From: an uncultured Spirochaetaceae bacterium
Lineage (GTDB): Bacteria > Spirochaetota > Spirochaetia > Treponematales > Treponemataceae
NCBI GenBank assembly: GCA_902783155.1
Contig: CACZPR010000082.1
Location: 1-57,231 of the forward strand
DNA length: 57,231 bases
Direction of reading: 5' to 3'
Below the pieces are notes generated by a model that was not told the origin of the DNA, did not search any database, and saw only the letters and a program-made list of their open reading frames with translations. The position numbers were made by a program, and so were the translations under genes. Positions 19,601 through 28,560 of the stretch are shown here, one piece after another (the first letter of the stretch is position 1; every line of letters starts with the position of its first letter).

Positions 19601-19796
19601 AGATTTGCAAATTGAATTCGTAAAACCGGAGTACAGGGACATGTTCCTGGAAAGGACAAGAGAAAAATATCAGGAAATCAAGAACCTCCCATTTGGATTT
19701 ACGGACAGGGATGTGAATCTGCTGAGGGAAATCTCACAGGAATGTTTTGGAGTTGACTGTAGACCCGACACAAAATCAAAACCAATATTCAAATAG
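16617..19796 (+). CDS. Giant tubulin/FtsZ-like GTPase (Tubulin_2 type)
   Basis: 1059 residues. The N-terminal nucleotide-binding fold begins with VVIGVGGTGKNILLALKK (residues 8-25), and the tubulin signature is CGGTGSGIFLD (G174-G179), matching the GGGTGSG loop of FtsZ and tubulin. About 300-700 is charged and helical with coiled-coil character (EEDAREQAKDFEEIFDGK and neighbours). A later block has four cysteines in CPFDAGG..EQCPIYGKC (about 805-825), possibly a metal site. It is three times the size of FtsZ, in line with the large tubulin-like proteins that occur with VWA and OmpA-type partners. It presumably assembles GTP-dependent filaments on the inner membrane. The fold call is strong; the function is inferred. 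Confidence 0.85.
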   Translation: MKRYQPTVVIGVGGTGKNILLALKKMIIENSPNGMQDYPLLRLLSLDTDISIDSVTSEIKTVKDEINLDPNTEIERLGADGLTSTLNLDQFPSIKEWYPDSKRSQLNPTMLSGGASQMKPVGRFSFAWNAAKIRDKLYNILSTTIDVDEARRNKIGESNLVPFTNVFICGSICGGTGSGIFLDVANLVRFVAKQTNVITKIYGFMALASVYDSISGDLKLKPNCYASLIELDHYQNENNFRSPKRQFYPAYRNISSSDWDYTNSSNTFSFDYPYLFDKANETGVAFSSPKQFAEMAARFIYLLTGSDVATRWESVSNNIWVNLDEDRKLHKPVRYASTGNTSIVYPRRKITQLCSFKLAENYFKIILDDSYGKVEIDRLVERFLNDSKTNPEGNESSILADSFSMFKDPDTDDFLYFTEYLDSSKGSKLDECIELIKEDKKSITGTVTNWTEDIRKIFNNFKTQTSVYPRDRKEKFISDIQHRMSEMLNLRLVEDAANPLQDGKRMTRGSVARTKAFLENLYARFTSANENFRRLEEDAREQAKDFEEIFDGKFSALKSALNSLIPSSKNIQRLLEETLSAYEDIIIAKKNEHTAKLVRQYFTEIQENGIHLSDGILKELENRILNTGSAINKFKKLQEEAKTFLYKNQTESNGNFNIEIFNYKKDVEGIYNKLMANKDFGEEQIFETLTKVLQSKEAFDTDYSRAGSALPEARIMKLLLSETEKFFFGPVAEINIRQRLLEDEEKLNALTSGAYLTTAQVYTRLDGQEMSASGLNTKGKIFYAISIPNEPEYDKYCKESLSTKVGKPFVCPFDAGGSMENSEQCPIYGKCLKAWILKNASVDLEIIPSDETGEINIMKVIVGFPLRAITSVSGPYREEYLKAMRKQKEENDFNGRTEENLHMFGTVKFADLNEAESSPLELRDSFRKALLITLIAKRLVVDSFGVHFFTGYDCENDKEVPSLDLGKNFVEATFMAESTRVNDIKAVDEIRKLAKDLQIEFVKPEYRDMFLERTREKYQEIKNLPFGFTDRDVNLLREISQECFGVDCRPDTKSKPIFK

Positions 19797-19814
19797 GAAT
19801 TGGAGATTTAAATT

Positions 19815-22454
19815 ATGAAGGATGTAATTCTTATTGGATTGGGAGAATTCGGGGAAAGGACGATTGAGCTTTTCAATGAGATAGAATCGGAAAGAAAAAG
19901 TCTTCTTCCTCCTGAACTTAGGGATGAAATCAATGTGTACCCATTGGCCTACAGGAACAACAAAAGTTTTAACTACGCAAAGATTTCCGAAGACATCACA
20001 AGGCTTGTCGATTCGTCCGACTCGAAGAACGGGAAAAAACCTTTCTCGTATGTTTTTGTCGGAGACCTATATGAAGACATAACTTCAAACTATGCTCTTG
20101 ACTACGCAATGATTCCCCTAATTCTTGACCAAGAGAACATCCTTCTGCGCGACAAGGACAATGTTCTGGGATTCTTTACATTTTCCGACAGACTGGAAAC
20201 CCAGCTAAAATGTTCGCCAGAAAAAATGACATCCATTCTAAATTTTTTTAAAAGGATAGAAAAAGCCGATGTCGATAACTATTACATTCCGAAGTATAAA
20301 AACATAAGCGGCCTCAACGTCAGAAGAATAGAATGTCCGATGGGTCCGTTCAGCAGAAACTATATTGTCGTCACACCTGGAGATGAAAATTCCGTAATGA
20401 ACATGACAACCCAAATTTTTGCTGAAAGAATATTTTATGAACTGTATTACCTGCTCAACAAATACAAGGAAAGGGCAAACCAAGTTCAGGCCATCCGGGC
20501 AGAAAAAAGTCAAAACTGTTTTTCAAGTTTCACAATGGCGCAGATTTCTAGACTGGACCAGCTTCAAAAATATTATCTGACATATTGCCTTGAAGATTTG
20601 GTCACGGACTATCTGCTGCGGGACGAGGTAAAGGGAATAAATCTTGATGCCCTTGAAAACAAATTTCTTTCAATGCTGGACATCATTGACAGGGACAAGG
20701 AAAGCTCCTACAAAAGAAGTGAGTCAGGATATGACATCGGATTTCCAATCGACAGGGCCGTTTCATTGTTCATCAGCAAATTCAAAAACGAACTAAAGGG
20801 CTTGATCCCGTCATATATAAACCAGGAATACAGGGACGAAAAAAACTATGTCGAAATATGCAAGGACAGAATCAACAAAAAACTCTACGACCTGCTGCCG
20901 TACTATGATGATTTTGTAAAGGAAGAAATCCGTCACATGCACGGTGAGCTGGAAAAAGGTTACATCAATCTTTTCAAAGTTGACAAGCTGACAGGAAACA
21001 TTCAATATTACATCAGATACATAACGGACTTGAAAAATATTTTTGAATCATGGACCGATGACCTGAAAAAACTTTTGCAGGAATCTTCCGAAATAGATAT
21101 TTCTGGCGACTATGAAAGAATTGAAAAAAAGATACGGAAATACCAAAAATCCGCAATCTACAAGTTGCCATTTTTCCGTCCTGTCAGGAAAATGCTAATC
21201 AACAATGCAATACTGGAACTTCCTTTGAAAGAATATTTGGAAAATGAAATACGGCGGAATCTGATTGAGTCTTTCCTAAAACAGTGGGACGATTCTTCTG
21301 TCAATTCCGCAAATCCAATCCACAACTGTGAAACATTCATTGAGGACTTGAAAATACTGAAGGACAGGCTCCAGAAAAAAAGAACAATGATTGCCCACAA
21401 AAAAGAATACATTTCCAAAATGCCGACACACTACCATATTATTTCACAGCTCAAGCAGGACGAATACACAAATCTCCTGAACAAAATCTACGAAAAAAAA
21501 TTTGGACCTGCAAACCAAGGCCTTATTGAAAATGTTGCCAGAGATTTTTTCAAGAAATGGACAATAAAGGGAGAGGGCATTTCAAAGGACAGACAGGACA
21601 TAACAAAAGACCCGTCAGGTTTTATAAGGCATGTTGACGAATATCTTTTTGATGAGGCAAAAAAAGTTTTGGGTGTCGTTGATATTGACTCAAGGGAATA
21701 TGAAAAATATGCCTCGACATCGGTTCAACTGTTGGAGGAAAGAGTAAAACAGCTGTCGGAGAATTCTTTCATAACCAGGGATTCAACATTCTTTATTACC
21801 GAAAACAAGGTTCTGTTCAAACCTATTTTGAATCAGGAAGATTATATTGATGTGCACCTGGCAGAACTTCCCGACACAACCAACATGATAGATGTGAACA
21901 TGGATTTTACCTTGGGTGCAGTTGTTTATTTTCAGGACTACATGTACATGGAATACAGAAACCTCTGTCACTATGAGGATTTGTTTAAGAAATATGAAAA
22001 AGAAAATGGGAGCTCCCTCAATTATGCGGATCCGGGAACAGAGAGCGAAGAGGACGAGCCAATCCGCTTCCAGGGAAAACCAAATGCGGAAACAAAGGAT
22101 AGGGAGAATGTTGAAGTTGAGAAAAAAGCGGACGCACTTCCCTCCCCTCTTGCGGATGATGACGAGCTGGACATTTTCAACATGCACTCAAGGATGCTGC
22201 TGAATAATTATTTCGATGAAACTTTCCGGCTGAGTCTTTTTGAAAAAATATTTGGTGAAAGAAAAACGCTGCTTTCCGCCGCAAACATAAACGCAATGGC
22301 AAAGAACTCTGACCTGTCAAATCTCCTGAGTCAGATGGACATCGAAAAAATCCATAACTATTGCAATGAAATAAATATCGGAGATATTTTCTCCGACAAG
22401 GAAACTCAAATAGAAGCTATAATCAATTATTTGGAAAACACAAAGGAACTATAA
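19815..22454 (+). CDS. Large partner protein, probable degenerate tubulin-like sister
   Basis: 879 residues. The opening VILIGLGEFGERTIELFNE parallels the first strand-loop-helix of the preceding gene but with GLGEFG in place of GVGGTG, and no GGTGSG loop follows. This suggests a Rossmann-like fold that no longer hydrolyses GTP normally. Residues 300-600 are long charged helices (DRDKESSYKRSESG, EKKIRKYQKSA). About 730-770 is an acidic low-complexity linker (ESEEDEPIRF, DDDELDIF). It lies 18 nt after the tubulin-like gene, and a heterodimer or filament cap is plausible. Homology to the sister gene is judged only from the N-terminal motif. Confidence 0.5.
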   Translation: MKDVILIGLGEFGERTIELFNEIESERKSLLPPELRDEINVYPLAYRNNKSFNYAKISEDITRLVDSSDSKNGKKPFSYVFVGDLYEDITSNYALDYAMIPLILDQENILLRDKDNVLGFFTFSDRLETQLKCSPEKMTSILNFFKRIEKADVDNYYIPKYKNISGLNVRRIECPMGPFSRNYIVVTPGDENSVMNMTTQIFAERIFYELYYLLNKYKERANQVQAIRAEKSQNCFSSFTMAQISRLDQLQKYYLTYCLEDLVTDYLLRDEVKGINLDALENKFLSMLDIIDRDKESSYKRSESGYDIGFPIDRAVSLFISKFKNELKGLIPSYINQEYRDEKNYVEICKDRINKKLYDLLPYYDDFVKEEIRHMHGELEKGYINLFKVDKLTGNIQYYIRYITDLKNIFESWTDDLKKLLQESSEIDISGDYERIEKKIRKYQKSAIYKLPFFRPVRKMLINNAILELPLKEYLENEIRRNLIESFLKQWDDSSVNSANPIHNCETFIEDLKILKDRLQKKRTMIAHKKEYISKMPTHYHIISQLKQDEYTNLLNKIYEKKFGPANQGLIENVARDFFKKWTIKGEGISKDRQDITKDPSGFIRHVDEYLFDEAKKVLGVVDIDSREYEKYASTSVQLLEERVKQLSENSFITRDSTFFITENKVLFKPILNQEDYIDVHLAELPDTTNMIDVNMDFTLGAVVYFQDYMYMEYRNLCHYEDLFKKYEKENGSSLNYADPGTESEEDEPIRFQGKPNAETKDRENVEVEKKADALPSPLADDDELDIFNMHSRMLLNNYFDETFRLSLFEKIFGERKTLLSAANINAMAKNSDLSNLLSQMDIEKIHNYCNEINIGDIFSDKETQIEAIINYLENTKEL

Positions 22455-22455
22455 A

Positions 22456-24159
22456 ATGGAATATTTGCTTGGAATTGATCTTGGAACAACAAACTGTACC
22501 GTGACTGCGGTTGATGAAAACGGAAAGACCACCGTAATCAGAAACAGGGACGGTGAATTCGTAACTCCATCGGCAGTATATTTCTGCGAAAAGGAAAACA
22601 ATTTTATAGTCGGGAAAAAAGCAAAAGAGCTTACGCCAAATGATACGGACGGACGGCTTGTGACTCTTGTAAAACGTCAGATGGGATGTGAAAAAAATAA
22701 AGTCAGAAAAAATCCAATCACAGGAAAATACAAACCGTATGAATACTGGAATAAAATTTTTTCACCAGAAGAAATATCGTCAAAAATTTTGAAGCAGCTG
22801 AAGGAAGATGCGGAGGCCCAGTTAGGAACAAAAGTATCACAGGCTGTAATCACCTGTCCCGCATATTTCAAGCAGGCACAAAAAGAGGCAACACGAATTG
22901 CTGGTGAATTGGCAGGATTTGAAGTGCTTGAAGTTATCACCGAACCTACCGCTGCGGCTCTTTCATACAGCACAGTTTCAAAGTTCCTCAAAGAAAACGG
23001 AAGGGAAAGAGTTTTTGTATTCGACCTTGGCGGAGGAACTTTCGACGCAACAATAATCGATTTGCTCAAAGACGAAAACGGAATCTCCAGCACAACAAAA
23101 TGCACAGATGGAGACGCAAGGCTTGGTGGTGCAGACTGGGACAATATCTGTCGCGGAAACATCATCGAGATGTTCAATAAAAAATTTGGAATCAAATTCA
23201 ATCTTGAAAAAGGAACCGAAAAAGAAAAAACTGTTGGACAGCTTACCCTTGATGTTGAAAAGCTAAAAAAAGAATTGTCAAATCCCAATGTCGATTCCGC
23301 AAAAATTACAATGGAATACAAGGGACATTCGGTAGAAGAAATCTACACAAGAGAAAAATATGCAAACATAACAAATGAGTTTACAGAAAAGTGTAGAATC
23401 AAATGCAGCAACCTAATGAAAGATGCCAACATGACATGGGACAACATCGATACCATTCTGATGGTCGGAAGCATGAGCAACTGTCTTTTCATCCAGGACT
23501 CGCTAAGAAAACTGAGCGACAAAGAAATCCTTTTTGGACAGATAGATCCAAAGACATGCGTCTCTGAGGGTGCGGCAATTCATGCCTACAAAAAATACTG
23601 TGACAAAAAAGGCTCAAACGCAATCATACATACGCTTGAAGAAAAACCACGCTACGACATGGCAGAAAACAATTCAGACGAAATCGAAAAAATAATTAAA
23701 AATGAGAACGAAGGAAAACGTACTTCATCAAAAATTGAATTTGTCTCCAGCGTGCTTCCCGCTTCTATTTGCCTGAAAGGAATGAGAGGTGGAAAAGAAG
23801 TTTGTAAAAAAATGCTTTTAAAAAACCATACATACCCTTGTTCTTTTGAATCGGATTATCCAATGAGCTTTGACAATATGACGGAAGTAAAGTTGCCGGT
23901 GCTTGAAGGAGAAAGCGAGAATCCCCTGGAAAACACGGAGCTTGGACAGGTAATCTTGAGCCTCGACTGTGCCCACAAAAGGGGGGACATGGTTCATGTA
24001 AAATTTGAAATTGACGGAAATGGAATCATCCAGGTTTCTGCTATCGACAAAAAAACAAACAAATCTGTTACCGGCGAAATCAAAAGAAACAGCCTGCTTT
24101 CCCTTGACGAGATTGAACAGGCAAAAAATGATTCTGAAAACGATTTCTTTTTGATATAG
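22456..24159 (+). CDS. Hsp70/DnaK-like chaperone lacking the C-terminal lid
   Basis: 567 residues against about 640 for DnaK. A full actin-like ATPase domain is present: GIDLGTTNCTV (6-16), PAYFKQAQKEATRIAGELAGF, EPTAAALSYS, FDLGGGTFDATI, and VGSMSNCLFIQDSL in place of the usual VGGSTRIP. A short substrate-binding beta domain follows (ILSLDCAHKRGDMVHVKFEIDGNGIIQVSAIDK). The protein stops soon after, so the helical lid is reduced to about 25 residues. The linker is atypical and acidic. It overlaps nothing but starts 1 nt after the previous stop. It is probably a dedicated chaperone or assembly ATPase for this complex and not the housekeeping DnaK. Confidence 0.88.
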   Translation: MEYLLGIDLGTTNCTVTAVDENGKTTVIRNRDGEFVTPSAVYFCEKENNFIVGKKAKELTPNDTDGRLVTLVKRQMGCEKNKVRKNPITGKYKPYEYWNKIFSPEEISSKILKQLKEDAEAQLGTKVSQAVITCPAYFKQAQKEATRIAGELAGFEVLEVITEPTAAALSYSTVSKFLKENGRERVFVFDLGGGTFDATIIDLLKDENGISSTTKCTDGDARLGGADWDNICRGNIIEMFNKKFGIKFNLEKGTEKEKTVGQLTLDVEKLKKELSNPNVDSAKITMEYKGHSVEEIYTREKYANITNEFTEKCRIKCSNLMKDANMTWDNIDTILMVGSMSNCLFIQDSLRKLSDKEILFGQIDPKTCVSEGAAIHAYKKYCDKKGSNAIIHTLEEKPRYDMAENNSDEIEKIIKNENEGKRTSSKIEFVSSVLPASICLKGMRGGKEVCKKMLLKNHTYPCSFESDYPMSFDNMTEVKLPVLEGESENPLENTELGQVILSLDCAHKRGDMVHVKFEIDGNGIIQVSAIDKKTNKSVTGEIKRNSLLSLDEIEQAKNDSENDFFLI

Positions 24160-24170
24160 GACTTTGGTTC

Positions 24171-25910
24171 ATGGAAAAAGACAACGATTTTTCTTTAGGA
24201 TTTGCAGATTCTCTTTTTGAACTTGGCGGCACGGTTGCATTGCAAAAAAACGAGCGCACCACAGTCGAAGAAAAATCATATTCTTATAAAACAGTCTACG
24301 AATGGTTTGTGAAAGACAAAACACCAACAACCACTTTTGAACAGCACCTTAGAACCAAGCCGGAAGTCTATATCCTTTTCAACCTTGTTCCCTTCCATCC
24401 ACTCCCAGATGATATTCTGCAGAAGGTAGAAAAATTCAAAAACCAATGTTTTGCAGATGTTGACAAAAATCTTACGGACAACAACGAAGATATTGAAAAA
24501 GGCGAGCAGATTAAATTTTGTCTTCTTGAAATTGAAAACATATTTAAGTATTACGATAACGATGAATTCAATTTTGAAAAAGACCTGAAACATCACCTGT
24601 TTGAAAAAATGTATGTCAGCCTAAAAGAAAAAGAGTCCGATGGAGTTCTTGACCTGTCTGAAGTTGGTGCACTATTGAACACGGCAAAACAAATTTATCT
24701 TTGGGATGGAGAATCGGAAAAAACACGGCAGGAGATATTGAGCTGGATAAAAATCAAGGCCGCGGAGGACAACTGCAAAATAGAATCCTACTGGCAGAGC
24801 TTTATCAGGCTTGTAAAAAGCAAACCCTCATTTGAAAAACTAAACACAGATAAATGCTTGGAAAAACTGTACTGGGAATACCAAAGCCTCAAGCTACAGG
24901 AACTTGAGATTTACAATCAGCCAATAGAAATAAACCACGAAGAACTTCGCTCCGAAATGAATTCAATTCTAGAAGGAAACAAGCTCCTCAAGGACAGGGA
25001 AGAAACGTATCTTAGGGATTTTTTTTATATAGAGCAGGCAAACTCTGGAAAAGATTTTTCCCTAAAACTTCCGTCCGACTATTACCAGCACTTGAAAACG
25101 GTTGCATGTTTTACTTATTCATTTTCAGAAGCGGAATGGAACGATTTTGCACATAAACAAAAATTGTCCAAACTGAACGACATGTCCGCCGCATTTATTC
25201 TGGGAACGCAAAAAGCATCCTCTATCGAAAATATTGCGGCACTTTTGGAAAACAATAAAAGCAAGGCAACAGAAAGAATAATCGATGGTGATTTGGAAAC
25301 ATATTTAATCCATATTGACCAACGTGGCATGGCAAACGACATAGAGCAGGCAAAAAACATTTTCAAAAATGACAGGGAAGCATTGTTCACAAGAGTTCTG
25401 AACATTCTGCGGAACAAAAAAAACACTGATGCAGACAGTTCAATTGAAATAGATGACCGACAGTCTTTGTTCTCATTGATTTCCAGAGACGCAGCCATAA
25501 AAGAAATGGTTGAATATTTATTAAAACGAAAGACCCGCGAAAAACTCAACCAGAAAATTCTTGGAAGCTCAAAAGAAAGGGATGCCCTGAACGAATATCT
25601 AAGACACAAGAAGATTTCATTCATCTGTCTCTGCATGAACTATCTGAAAGATTTTCCCGACGAGAGCAATGCCTCTGGATATGCAAATATTTATGAGATG
25701 TACGCAAATTATGTTCTGGATATTCTCATTGAAAGAAATGCGTTCAGCCTGTTTTATTCTGGATTCTGCCATCTGATTAATCAAGATTATGTGAGCCAGA
25801 AATTCAAGGACAAACTGAACGAGACAAGCATTAAAATGCAGAAAGATTTTGAAACATTCTGCGACAACGTAAACAAAAAAGGAAAAAAGAAATCAATCTT
25901 TGGTTTTTAA
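24171..25910 (+). CDS. Unrecognised large helical protein
   Basis: 579 residues, soluble, almost wholly alpha-helical by composition, no signal or transmembrane segment. The N-terminal 120 residues (SYKTVYEWFVKDK, EQHLRTKPEVYILFNL, FHPLPDDILQKVEKF) could form a separate domain. No J-domain HPD motif is present, so it is not an obvious DnaJ, although it directly follows the Hsp70 gene (11-nt gap). An adaptor between Hsp70 and the channel proteins is one possibility. Function unknown. Confidence 0.55.
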   Translation: MEKDNDFSLGFADSLFELGGTVALQKNERTTVEEKSYSYKTVYEWFVKDKTPTTTFEQHLRTKPEVYILFNLVPFHPLPDDILQKVEKFKNQCFADVDKNLTDNNEDIEKGEQIKFCLLEIENIFKYYDNDEFNFEKDLKHHLFEKMYVSLKEKESDGVLDLSEVGALLNTAKQIYLWDGESEKTRQEILSWIKIKAAEDNCKIESYWQSFIRLVKSKPSFEKLNTDKCLEKLYWEYQSLKLQELEIYNQPIEINHEELRSEMNSILEGNKLLKDREETYLRDFFYIEQANSGKDFSLKLPSDYYQHLKTVACFTYSFSEAEWNDFAHKQKLSKLNDMSAAFILGTQKASSIENIAALLENNKSKATERIIDGDLETYLIHIDQRGMANDIEQAKNIFKNDREALFTRVLNILRNKKNTDADSSIEIDDRQSLFSLISRDAAIKEMVEYLLKRKTREKLNQKILGSSKERDALNEYLRHKKISFICLCMNYLKDFPDESNASGYANIYEMYANYVLDILIERNAFSLFYSGFCHLINQDYVSQKFKDKLNETSIKMQKDFETFCDNVNKKGKKKSIFGF

Positions 25911-25925
25911 AACGGAGGAAACATT

Positions 25926-27761
25926 ATGGAAGAACAGACAAAATTGGACAGCAACGAAAATATGGAAAATAATGTAATACATCTTGGGCCACCGGAGGGA
26001 TATGTTCAACAGGAACTTGAAAGCAATCCCCAAAAAGCCGAAGAAACTTACGAAACACAAAATGCAGGCAAAGAATCTCTCGAAAATCCTGTGGACAATA
26101 TAAAAAAAAGCGGCTACGCAAAAAAAATCAATATAAAATCTCCAGGCGGGTTCAAGGGCTTTCTTGTCCTGATGTTTACGGCTTTGCTATTGATTGCCTC
26201 ACTTGTTTTTATTTGGCCAAACGAAAATATCTCCCGTCTCTCATTTTATAATGTCTATTTTTTTATTTACATGGGTTTTTCTGTTTTTGTTTTTTTTATG
26301 TGCCTCTTCCTAAAACTGAACACTTTTTCGATGCACAAATTTTTTACCAATCTGGTTGCGGGAAATGGAAAATACTCAAAGCTGGCATCATCAAATAAAA
26401 AAATAAATAGAATCTGTGAGGCATACAAAAATTCATTTCTCGTTTCCGGTGACGAAGACTATCACAAGACCCGCTCAAACTCCGATTTATATTTTGGAAC
26501 GGACACATGGATTCAGGACATGAACCGCGCACCACTTCTGACATTTCTGAAAATAATTCCCGGGACCTTTATTGGGCTTGGGATTCTTGGAACATTCATC
26601 GGATTTTCAGAAGGCCTTTCCGATATTAAAGTAAGTGACGGTGACTTGGAATCAATAATAAATGGCGTGGACAGTCTTCTTGCGGGACTAAAAAACGCAT
26701 TCAACACTTCAATCGTCGGAGTGCTCGCATCGGTCTACCTCAACTTTGTAGTGATTCATCCATTTTCAAACACTCTGAACACAATATCAAAGCAGCTGTG
26801 CGATTATCTTGATTCAAAATTCTATGTCACAGAAGTTGATGCCATGGCAATTCTTGATGAAAACCACAACCTAAAACCATTCCCAGTGACAATGGAAGAA
26901 ATGATGACAAAACTGGAAAATGTTTCCGCAAACATAAATCATCTTGGAAACACGGTAGGCTCGCAGGTAACACAATCAATAAAATCTACACTGGACGAAA
27001 CAATTGAAGGAATCATCCGAGGCGAAATCAACAAGCTAAAGGAGGAACTGAATACGGTTATCGAAACTCTTTCAAATTGCTCCGCACAGCTACAGGCCGC
27101 TCCACAAAATATAAAAGAAGCCGCTGGAATTATGAAAGACAGTTCTGTAACTGCCGTTGAAGAATTCAAAAAGCAAAATGAGGAAGCCGTATCGACATTG
27201 ACACAGGCAATTACCGACAACATAAATTCTAAATTTGAATCCTACCTTGAGACTCTGAATAAGATTTCATCTGTAATGGAAAAAGTCAACGAAGGAATGG
27301 GAAGGCTTCCAGAAAATTTCCTTTCCGTCACAAATTCAATAGATGCCACATCTCAAAAAATTATCGGCAATTCGGACGCTTTGAGCCAGGCATTTGATAA
27401 ATCAACTCAGACACTTTCGCAGACAACGGAACTCACATCAAAAATTGTACAGGCATATGAGGCTCAGGTTTCCGTTATCAACGATTCCGCATCACAGATT
27501 GAAAAAGTAATAAACGAAAGCAACCAGGTAACAAAGAACAGCAAGGAACTTCTTGATGGATACGCATCCATAGATGAACACATTGCACACATCTTTGCCG
27601 AAATCAACATGAGTACGGAAAAATATACAAACATGCTCAGCGAAAATCTCACGACATATTTCAAAAGTTTCCACGATGCGACCAAGGATATTTCAAAACA
27701 GTTTGCGGAGGCGACGCTGCAATTGAGTGAAGAAATAGAAAAGTATAATTCCGGAAGATAG
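25926..27761 (+). CDS. MotA/TolQ/ExbB-family proton-channel protein with long coiled-coil tail (ZorA-like)
   Basis: 611 residues. Four predicted transmembrane helices lie at about 78-97, 108-130, 205-228 and 258-280. The third and fourth carry the family signature: PGTFIGLGILGTFIGFSEGL and LKNAFNTSIVGVLASVY. A tail of about 330 residues follows, rich in heptads and N/Q/S/T (SSVMEKVNEGMGRLPENFLS, SKIVQAYEAQVSVINDSASQ) and predicted to project into the cytoplasm. That layout (short channel unit plus long intracellular tail) is the one known for ZorA of the Zorya antiphage system, and differs from MotA, TolQ and ExbB. GGAGG lies before the ATG. It should form a pentamer around the next gene's product. 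Confidence 0.85.
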   Translation: MEEQTKLDSNENMENNVIHLGPPEGYVQQELESNPQKAEETYETQNAGKESLENPVDNIKKSGYAKKINIKSPGGFKGFLVLMFTALLLIASLVFIWPNENISRLSFYNVYFFIYMGFSVFVFFMCLFLKLNTFSMHKFFTNLVAGNGKYSKLASSNKKINRICEAYKNSFLVSGDEDYHKTRSNSDLYFGTDTWIQDMNRAPLLTFLKIIPGTFIGLGILGTFIGFSEGLSDIKVSDGDLESIINGVDSLLAGLKNAFNTSIVGVLASVYLNFVVIHPFSNTLNTISKQLCDYLDSKFYVTEVDAMAILDENHNLKPFPVTMEEMMTKLENVSANINHLGNTVGSQVTQSIKSTLDETIEGIIRGEINKLKEELNTVIETLSNCSAQLQAAPQNIKEAAGIMKDSSVTAVEEFKKQNEEAVSTLTQAITDNINSKFESYLETLNKISSVMEKVNEGMGRLPENFLSVTNSIDATSQKIIGNSDALSQAFDKSTQTLSQTTELTSKIVQAYEAQVSVINDSASQIEKVINESNQVTKNSKELLDGYASIDEHIAHIFAEINMSTEKYTNMLSENLTTYFKSFHDATKDISKQFAEATLQLSEEIEKYNSGR

Positions 27762-27771
27762 GATTTGCGAT

Positions 27772-28560
27772 ATGAGATCTAGACGATACAAAGGGATAGA
27801 CGGAGAAGGCTCCAGCTACGACCTGTCCATCAGTGATTTGATGGCGGCCCTCTGCTGTGTTTTTGTCATCTTTACAATCGGAGTAACAACATCGCTCAAA
27901 GAAAAAAACATGGCGGCGAATCAATACAACGAGACAAAGGTTTATATCTACAATGAAATCAACGACGCGATGAAAGATACCTTTAAAGAATGCAACGCAA
28001 CATTTGAAAGGGAAACTCTGACTCTTAAATTTTCTGCGGCAGATGCTTTTAAAGATGACGACTCCACCTTGAAGGAAAAGTTCAAAACAAATCTCTCAAA
28101 AATATTTCCGAAGCTGATATACCTGCTGTACAAATCCCCAAAAAGAGACGACATCGAGGAAATCCGCATCGAAGGTTTCACCGCATCCGACTCACGCTTG
28201 GGACAAGAAGAGCAGGGCGACGATGATTATATTGCAGGAATCAAACTAAGCCAAGACAGATCCAAAAACGTCTTGATTTATTGTCTCGGAACAAACTACC
28301 TTAAAGACATTCCAGCTGAAGAGCAGGATGCGTACAGGGAATGGGTCAGGACACATATCTCCGCCAGCGGCTATTCTTTTTCCCGGGCCTACTGGATTTA
28401 TGATTCCAATGGGGAAACCAGGCGAAACAAATATGGCATAAAGGAAATGGACAAGGCAAAAACCCGCCGAGTTGAATTTCGGATAAGGACCAACGCAGAC
28501 AAGGTTATAGAAAAATATACCACTATAAATGTGGAGGACTTGCTCGATGAAGGCGCATGA
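27772..28560 (+). CDS. MotB/ZorB-like stator partner with OmpA-type domain
   Basis: 262 residues. A single transmembrane helix near the N-terminus begins SDLMAALCCVFVIFTIG. D22 at its start aligns with the proton-carrying Asp of MotB (ADFM, D32) and ZorB. The C-terminal domain has an OmpA/MotB peptidoglycan-binding layout: IEGFTASDSR, then LSQDRSKNVLIYCLG and AKTRRVEFRIRTNAD. Together with the preceding gene (10-nt gap) it should make a proton-driven stator that rotates or pulls against the cell wall. No flagellar genes are near. Confidence 0.85.
   Translation: MRSRRYKGIDGEGSSYDLSISDLMAALCCVFVIFTIGVTTSLKEKNMAANQYNETKVYIYNEINDAMKDTFKECNATFERETLTLKFSAADAFKDDDSTLKEKFKTNLSKIFPKLIYLLYKSPKRDDIEEIRIEGFTASDSRLGQEEQGDDDYIAGIKLSQDRSKNVLIYCLGTNYLKDIPAEEQDAYREWVRTHISASGYSFSRAYWIYDSNGETRRNKYGIKEMDKAKTRRVEFRIRTNADKVIEKYTTINVEDLLDEGA

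Noticed and set aside
22677-23321. 214-codon minus-strand open frame inside the Hsp70 gene
   Set aside because: Antisense shadow; low-complexity Ser-rich product.
25926-28560. Flagellar stator motA/motB
   Set aside because: The long cytoplasmic tail and the absence of flagellar neighbours do not fit MotA.
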